64,000 nt of DNA, taken from assembly GCF_018873765.1 (NCBI RefSeq), contig NC_057919.1, positions 23,662,698 to 23,726,697 on the forward strand. Direction: 5' to 3'. Shown piece by piece: positions 56,475 to 64,000 of this stretch (within the stretch, counting starts at the first letter, position 1; each line of letters opens with the position of its first letter). The translations under genes and the position numbers were made by a program. The notes under the pieces were generated by a model that had not been told where the DNA came from, searched no databases, and worked only from the letters and a program-made list of their open reading frames with translations. Origin of the DNA: Telopea speciosissima. Its lineage: Eukaryota > Streptophyta > Magnoliopsida > Proteales > Proteaceae.

Positions 56475-56520
56475 GCAGGACGAACTATGGGGACACAACA
56501 CGTTTTTTGAAATGCATGTA

Positions 56521-56526
56521 CACGTG
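56521..56526 (-). promoter_or_regulatory. second CACGTG (ACACGTGTC) box
   Basis: Palindromic core ACACGTGT, a recognised ABRE variant, 47 bp beyond the first. ABA promoters usually need two such elements. Confidence 0.55.
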
Positions 56527-56529
56527 TCT

Positions 56530-59500
56530 TTCAATTGGAAACTCGATCTTTACTCATCGGAAACTCGTGTAGTTCACTATGGGCCGGGTCGTGTAATGGA
56601 AACATTGGAAGAAAAACTTCAATGATCCTTAACTTGAACTTGCAAAAATTCAGCCTGACCTAGGCCTAATGTGCCGCCACAATAACCTTCGACGGAGTCC
56701 ACTTCTTATGAGAAAAAATTAAATGGTTTCTCCTTCATAGATGCTATGTAATAAAACCACACAGGCTGAAGCAGTCTCTACTACGACTCTTTACTTGACG
56801 ACTGAAGTAATCCCAACTTTGAATCCATACCTGAATTGTTGAATTCCCTTCAAATGAGCCTTTGCAAATGGGCAATTTAATAAAACATGAGCTAGGTTCT
56901 CTCCACATTGCAGCTAATCTAAGATGTAAAGTCAAAATTGACACTGGCTTAAATAAATTACTTTAAATTACCAATTTGAGCATGAATGTTGTGGTTCAAG
57001 CCCAACAACATAAGGTTTGTTAATGGGCTTAAAAAGTAGGTTCATTTCCAATTGGGCCCAAACTGTTAACTCAAATCGACAACAAGATTAAAACCAATTG
57101 AAATCATTTAACCGGAACTGTTTATTAATTAGTTTCGATTTGGAATATTGGAACCGTTTATAACCATTTATTAATAAAATGGTTTTGGTTTAAACGCTTC
57201 ACATTTGGAACCAAACTGATTAACCGAACCGATTAACACAGTTATATCAATGTTGACCTTGCACTGTTTTATGGGGATCATTATTTTACTGGGCTTCATA
57301 TGGGCTAGTTAGGTCTTTTGATTTTTGGAATCAGGCCCAACTTGGTTCAAAAATTTATTAGTACCTAAACAGGCCCAACATGGTTCCAAAATCTATTACT
57401 ACCTAAACAGCGAGGGGTAGATGGGCATGTTTTCAGCTTGTATTGGACTAGATTGACTTATAGCCCAAGCATTTGAATTAGAGAAATGTTGTTGAAAGCA
57501 GGCCAACTCGGTGGCAGTCGTTAGACTATTCGGAGTGTCAATTGGTTGGTTCGGTCCTGTTTCGATTGGCTGAACAGATCTTCGGTCTCAATTGTGCTAA
57601 TCAGAAACTGGCCCGATAAGGGATTGGTTCTGGTTGGTTTGGTTTCAGGTTCGATTAATGGTTTGTTATCGAGTTGGTTCAGTTCGATTTCATTTGTTCA
57701 TATATACATATGGGAAAGAGAAGGCTGCCTGGCCGGACAGGTGTTTATAATATATTATCATGGTCGTTAGAGCTTAGAACCAACTTAATCCTTTATTCAT
57801 TGTTGGGGTCAGCTGAATGAAAATGAGGAGACAGGTGCTACAATCTGAAACATGTTCTAAAACCGGATCAGACCATCGGTTGAAACTGGTTGCCGGTTTG
57901 ATTTCCTTTTCAAAGGAACTAAACCAGTTATTCATATAGCATTAAATCTGTTTCTAAATCTATGATCTAGACATTTTTTTGGGTCTCTGAAACGTGTATT
58001 AAAACCGGATCAGGCCATTTGATGGGTCGATCTGGTTTCCAATTTTATTTCCATTCCATTGAAACTATATATATAGGTTATTGGAGAAGGATTGGTATGC
58101 TGCCTGCATGCCGTACGCTAGCTGGCGAAGCCAATGGTGACACGAGATGGGCATCATACAGGAGGGGCAGAAATATCATTTCAAAGGAGAAAAGACAGAG
58201 AGAGATAGATGGACAGCGCTCGATGGCGTGCTGCACGTAGAACTGGTACCTGTATCTAAATCTATATTCAAAACATTTTAGTATGAAATGGAGATTTCCG
58301 TACCAAAGGACATAGGGAGGAAGAAAGACTCTTAAAATCCTTGTATGGAATGGTATTATTATTATGGGTGGGGTAGGGGCGGGAGGGAGATCATTGTCAG
58401 GTTGTGTGGTCCCTGTGCCCAGACACAAGGAGGGTGAAATGATCATCCCACCCCTCTGAGCCCGTCCCTGTTAAATGCCTTTGCGTTAATTCCCATTGGC
58501 ACTCGCACTGGCACAAGGGCCACGCGACCTGTCTTGTCAACCTTCTTTTATCTTATAATTATTATGCATTAAGGTTGTATTAATAGTTTGGGCAAAAGGT
58601 ACACCTAGAATGACTTAGGAGAAATGGTGAGGAAAGACATGCATAGTTTATGCCTAATATCAAGTATAACTTCGAATAAAGTTAATTAGAAGGTAAGGAT
58701 CCATGTAGCAGACCCTATTTAGTTGTGATAAGGTTGGGTTGTTGTTGTTGTAAAATTGTATTAACATGGGATTATTGTACGGGTGAACCGGGACTTCTCA
58801 TTTTCTTTGATTTGGGTAAAAGATTTAGGTGATTTTTTTTCCGAAAGCATGCTTAATCATATAAGAAAAAAGGTTGGGCAAAACGCCGGTATAGTTAATC
58901 TCCCTCTTCTCCTCCTTTGAAATTGACGTCTCTACCCCTTGTATGATGCCTGTTCAGAGCCCCCATTGGTGCCGCCCACTAGCTTTACCGCACCCGGGTT
59001 CCTATCCCTCTCCCATAACTTAATTAGGGGTTCTTAATGTCCCTCATCAATAATCATCATTGGCCACCCCATGAGGTTTCATGGTCCTTTGGTCTTTCCT
59101 GGTTCATGTGGGTTGCAGGGGCTTACATGGGTCAGGGTTTTTCCAATCTATCTAATAAAATTAGGTTGAGCTGTGAGTTCAATTCCTCGATTTAAAAAAA
59201 ACATACTTTTAGATCTTTGGGTTCACTTGCTGACCTGTTTGTTTTGTTCTTTCTTAGTGTAGATATTACCCGTACAAACAAAAGCAGCTGCAGTGTACTT
59301 GAAGGATGTCCTCCTCTAAATGTTTTACTTTAACTCGATGAAAGAAGGCCTTTGAGAAGCATACAAACATTACAATTAAGCAGAAACAACACTCTTTTTA
59401 ATTAATTATTAGTAATGAAAATTAAAATTAAACATCCTTATTAACAATCTATAAGATGTCTTTCTTTGTTTAATCATGCATTATTAACTAGTTTTTAATT

Positions 59501-60854
59501 TGTGATGTATTCCATTTCCATCCTGTGTACCAATAAAAAAGGTGGTCCTCCAAATATGAGGATGAAGGATTGATTGGCTCTTACTTTCTGTGGAGGAAGT
59601 CACCATCTTTGGAGGAAAAAGATATGAAGAAAAGATACCAAAAAAGATGGCATGTGGTGTTGCATATGGGTTTTGATGCTACAAACCAAAAAAATGAAAA
59701 GAAGCAAAATATTCCACACTACACACCAGACTCCAAAAACTTCAAAAAGGCAACACACCATCTCTCAATCCTGATTCCATCCATATTTTTGTATATTTAT
59801 TTAGGGTAAGAGTTCTTTGGGGAGGAGGAGCGTGGCCTTTGCGAATGCATAGGGGTCAATGGGAGTCCATGCAAAAATATCAATAGGGCAGTTATTATCG
59901 TCCTTCATTGGGGGGGCGGGGTGAGGCGGACATTTCATCCCCTTCTGAAAAGAACTTTTGTTTTTGTTTTAGAATTTACCAAAAAAAAAAATTTATTTTG
60001 GTTTACCTTCCTCATGTGGCCAGCATGTGTTAATTTTTTAAGAGAAAAATTCTTTGTGGGGAAGTGTATCATCAACGCCCATATATAGAGGGAAGCAAAA
60101 TGATTGCCCTGTGTGCCCACATAAATGGTAGAAATTAATCCTGCCCCCATAATGCTAACGTGTGTGGACCTTTTTTTTGATAAAAATATAAAATTAAGAT
60201 CATTTTTTTTTTGATAAAAAATTATGATCTTCATCTAGGCTTACAAATGTTTTTTTTTTGACAGAGATTTATCAAATAACAAACATGTTAAACTCTTTTG
60301 AACTGTCAACTAGGCTCTCACAGGAACTTTGTTATAAGGATATCACCTAGCAACCGGAATCTCCTTGTATTTATTAGTACTATTGTTACTACATGCATTT
60401 GGTTGTCACTGTAACATCCTGTTCCAGTGTTCTTCAGTAAACGATTTGTTGGATGTCATTTGGCCTCAAATGCACCCACTTGACACCCATTTGGCCACTC
60501 ACCCATCTCAGTCTTTTTTTTTGTCAGTTTCCTCATCCTACACGTACGAAATGAAAAAATAAAAAAAAAAGTAAAAATGATAGTTAAAAGATGTAGAGCT
60601 TTAATGGGTTTATATTCATATCGGGTGTGTAAGTGTGGTGTGTGTTGTGTATATCCGCTATTCTATGGTTCTAAAATGGGTTAACCTTTTGGGATTGGTG
60701 TGTGATTACACTTTCATTAAAAAAAAAAAAAAAAAGGTGTGTGGGTTTAGGCATACAACGTTACTAATGTTTCTGTGTCGTTTCTGATCAAAAACGTATT
60801 TTGGTGATATTGTTAACAGAATAACGTTATTGGCTTCCTGAAAGGTGTTTCATA
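56530..60854. other. repeat-rich spacer without intact gene
   Basis: Contains: degenerate ACCGGTTT/AACCGAACC-type tracts at 57060-57245 and 57540-57700; a truncated 8404-type MITE left end at 57712 (GGGAAAGAGAAGGCTGCCTGG); fragments of the same flavour at 58370-58450 and 59815-60180; an RTE-tail word at 58690-58755 (ATCCATGTAGCAGACCC, GATAAGGTTGGGTTGTTG). No coding exon recognised. Confidence 0.5.
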
Positions 60855-60870
60855 TCTCTCTCTCTCTCTC
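60855..60870. repeat. (TC)n tract before the F-box relic
   Basis: Eight TC units about 110 bp before the ATG, the kind of pyrimidine tract common in plant core promoters and leaders. Confidence 0.6.
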
Positions 60871-60978
60871 ATTTCGGAGATAATCTAGTAGACATAGAAG
60901 AAATCTCGAATTCCTTCTCCAATAGCTTTTACGCTGTTTCTCCTTATCCTTCGTTTTCCCAATTCAACGAAACCCTCC

Positions 60979-61690
60979 ATGACGGAAACCCTCTTCTCCA
61001 ACTTGTCTGATGATGTCGTCCTCAGCATCTTCCTCAAGCTTGAGGACGACCCTCGAAACTGGGCTCAACTCGCTTGCGTCTCCACCAAATTCTCTACCTT
61101 CGTTCGCGACGTCTGCTGGAAGAACAAATGCTTTTAGACTATCCCTTCCATAGTCTCCGATCTCCTCTCCTCCTCTGCCGGCTCATCATCGGATCCTCCC
61201 AGAGGATGGGCTTCTCTCCACAAGCTCTTTATTTGCTACCCTGGCCTTCTTCGCACAGGCGTTCTCTTGGAGAATTCCGATTTCGGTCTCGAGCGCAAGC
61301 TCTGCCCCGACGAAAATTACCTTTCTACCGGTATTGGTTCCACTCGCGTCACCGAACCTTCTCCAACTTCTTCTTCTTCTTCTTCTTCAGTAATCGCCAC
61401 CACCGCGCATCCTGATTGCTATTGGTCGCTCTTCGATGATCTCTACTTTGGCACCGTATACGATTTATCCGAAACGCAGGACAAACCCATATCCGCGGCA
61501 CAGATCGATGGTGTTGTGATTAAGGTGGGTCGTGATCATTCCATTACCAAGAGGAGGATGAGTTGCAGGTCAATCAGCGATTGGGGTTTGGAATTTGAGT
61601 CGAGAACAAGGGAACAAACTGCTTGCCAGCCGCTTGCTACCAATCTTCTCATGGTTCAATTGGTCGTGAAGCTTCTGCCAAAGAGCAAGA
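60979..61690 (+). pseudogene. EID1-like F-box gene relic
   Basis: F-box proteins are the substrate receptors of SCF ubiquitin ligases; EID1 and EID1-like (EDL) members act in phytochrome A and ABA signalling. ATG at 60979 opens NLSDDVVLSIFLKLEDDPRN and WAQLACVSTKFSTFVRDVCW, a clear F-box, but TAG at 61135-61137 ends it after 52 codons. The same frame continues past the stop: IPSIVSDLLSSSAGS, PRGWASLHKLFICYPGLLR, VLLENSDFGLERKLCPDENY and WSLFDDLYFGTVYDLSETQD. A shift near 61560-61590 moves it to another frame, where WNLSREQGNKLLASR is read (about 61589-61633); then the match stops. The conserved Cys-rich C-terminal half is missing. Family assigned from DPRNWAxLACVxTKF, LLENSDFGLER and LSREQGNKLLASR, from memory of the family. 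Confidence 0.8.
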
Positions 61691-63068
61691 GAAGAGAATC
61701 GAGATGCAGCTTGTTTTTTTGTCCATTCGTCTTTATGAGTGATGAGGGAGTCGGGGAATTGTTTTTAGATTTTGGTCCAAAAAATGTTAAAAAAAACGTT
61801 TTTAAATTCATAAATTATTATTAATTTCTATTTTTGTTATAAAAAATAAGTGAAACAAAACAAATTTCTCAAGCACATTTTCTGTGCTAATTGTGTGCTG
61901 GAAACATTAATAGCACAGAAACAATAGAAACGAAATGTTGTCAGACGGTACCTTAGTCCCACATCGGGTGTGTGTTGTGTATATCCCCATGTAATTGTCT
62001 TCATGGCCATGTTGACCCAATCTTTTTTAAATGACATTAATTTTGGAACTCACTTTTGATCGGAAGTATTAGTCAAGGGTTTACAATGTCATTAAAGAGA
62101 GTGGTCCACTAAGTCAAGGGTTTTGATTAAAAACATATGCACAAGAGTGGACCCAAATATACCTTTAAATGCAACTTCTGTTTTTTTTTTTTGGTAAACA
62201 AATGCAACTTCTAATAGCCACACATTATTATTATTATTATTATTTTGGTAAAATAGTCACACATTATTGAGTAAATGGGAAGTGAGCTTTTAAGCATTAT
62301 GGGTTCCAATTAAAAAGGTTTTTTTTTTTAAAAAAAAGAGAGTTAATAAAGGTATGGATTGCAAATCGAAATACCGAAATTGAATCGATTCTATATTAAA
62401 AAAAAGTATTGAAACATGTATTAAATGGTACGGTTTGATTTAGAATTGATAAATGATCATTTTGAATCCCTTAGACGAAGAACTATATGCGTTAAACACT
62501 TAAACAACCCAAAGATTGGTACCTTATTGATAAAGTGCAGGTTCCCAAAAGATCACGGATTCGATTTGTTTCTGTTTCAATTTCTATCTTTCATATATTT
62601 AACCAAGCCAATTAACCGATTTCGAATCTAGTAACACCCTTAAATTAAGGGAATAAGGGCTTTAATAGTTAGTTAGGATGGTAGATACACATGGGACACT
62701 CAGAAATGTGTTTTCAGTCTTGCACCGGCAAAAGCTGTACTTTTCTGTTTTTTGTTATTAAAATGTATAATTAATAACTAATCTGCTTTTATCTTTTTTC
62801 CTAATTAAGAACCATATATGATATGATATGATATGACATGTGGTATATTCAACTGTCATCTCTCCTCCTAAGGGTCAACGCCAGTCAATCAGAAACTCCT
62901 CGATCAAAACCCTTTCCCTTCTTAGTGCTCCGTCACGCACATTCCCTCTACCCCAAGTCCCCACCGCATATGCATTCGTTGGTGAGTAAGTGGTGATTGG
63001 GACCAATAAGCTTTTTTTCTTTTTTGGTTTTTTCTTTTTCTAATTAAATGATTGAGGCCTATAAACAA

Positions 63069-63101
<33 letters not shown>

Positions 63102-64000
63102 TGTGCATAACCTATGCATGATACAAAATTTCGGAACTTTTATTGTTCTATTCCTTGGACAGCTCCATTTCCTCAAGTTCCTCTAATATAAGGGAGCGAA
63201 AATGACCACCCTACCTTTGCTCAACACACTGTCCAGGTGGGATTCAACCCCTTTTATTAGAGGAACTTCAAGAAATAGAACGTAAAAAAATGAAGCAAAT
63301 AAAAATATTAAATTTTCCCAATTGAAATATTCAAAAACCCCTATTTTACGAATAGTTGATGAGAAAGAAGTTCTCTCCTATGCACGAATCACTTTCCATG
63401 AAAGAAAAAGGAATCATGAAATTGCATAAATACCTTTACTTTTCTATGCAATTAGTCCCAACTTAAACAAGTTGATGGCTCCGAAAGGGTGTTGATGCTA
63501 TCATTTGGTAGGTCGGACAAGGCTGTAAATTTTGTGGATTGATGGATCTCAAGGTCCTTCTTTACATGTCAAGTTTTAATTCAACCTAAGGGTGTCAAAA
63601 CCAAATCGAACCTGAAACCAAGTCGAATTAATCGACCGAACTGAATCGATTCGATTTGATTCTATTTCGATTTTAATTAAAAAACCATCGATTTGAACAA
63701 AAAACCGAACCGAATACCACGCTTAAATCCAAAACCCTTTTTTTTTTTTTTTTTAAATGTTTTTTTAATGGTGTTGCCTTCTCTCTTAGAACTATAAATT
63801 TGATGTGTTTCTCTGACTTTATTGATGGGTAAGTTGAAAGAAAAGATCTGAACATAGAGAAGTCACTTGGGATTCTTATTTATTTATTAATATTTTTAGT
63901 TCTTTTAAGGTTTTGTGAGCATTTTATTTATACAAATGGAGTTTCTTGAGAACACAACAAGGCAACAACACATGATAACCTAGCAAAATGGAACCATATT
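61691..64000. other. AT-rich right-hand spacer
   Basis: No gene recognised. Holds GTCCCACATCGG at 61957-61968, (ATT)n near 62225-62245, an (AAAT)n microsatellite at 63071-63098, and AACCGAACTG/ATCGATTCGATT-type degenerate words at 63595-63715. Confidence 0.45.
63071..63098. repeat. (AAAT)n microsatellite
   Basis: Seven uninterrupted ATAA units. Confidence 0.95.

Overview
Nuclear DNA of a flowering plant, most likely a dicot-type angiosperm: AT-rich spacers, GT-AG introns with some above 6 kb, and a dense layer of plant transposon relics (Copia, RTE LINE, PIF/Harbinger, Au-type SINEs, Mutator-like MITEs). Species cannot be told from the sequence. No organelle, bacterial or viral genome, no tRNA/rRNA gene and no CRISPR array was seen.

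Genes that look functional: (1) the first two coding exons of an alpha/beta hydrolase (minus, 1552-1839), running off the left edge; (2) a MORF1-type organellar RNA-editing factor (plus, 12496-22977, five proposed exons, 403 aa), whose last intron is swollen to 6.2 kb by nested repeats; (3) a TOM1-like (TOL) VHS-GAT ubiquitin-sorting adaptor (minus, nine coding exons from 48186 to 30068, 397 aa, phase-consistent), with a full-length Copia retrotransposon lodged antisense in its last intron; (4) a LEA/DUF4149 membrane protein with signal peptide (minus, 56287-54904, two exons, 434 aa) and two CACGTG boxes upstream. Broken genes: a BAHD acyltransferase resembling spermidine hydroxycinnamoyl transferase (minus, 6540-7325) and an EID1-like F-box gene (plus, 60979-61690).

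Layout: 1-2 kb hydrolase start; 2.05-3.75 kb Mutator-like TIR element with 9-bp target duplication; 4.8-6.5 kb LTR-like relic; 6.5-7.3 kb BAHD relic; 7.4-12.3 kb repeat-rich spacer (MITEs, minisatellites, foldbacks); 12.3-23.2 kb MORF1; 23.3-27.1 kb decayed PIF/Harbinger element (transposase plus Myb/SANT ORF); 30-50.7 kb TOL gene; 51.2-54.7 kb MITE/SINE cluster; 54.9-56.5 kb LEA gene; 56.5-64 kb mostly repeats around the F-box relic.

The genes have unrelated functions (mitochondrial RNA editing, endosomal sorting, desiccation response) and are not a cluster. The most noteworthy material is the transposon record: several elements whose boundaries can be set to the base by TIR/LTR and target duplications, including a short MITE family with 9-bp near-identical target duplications.
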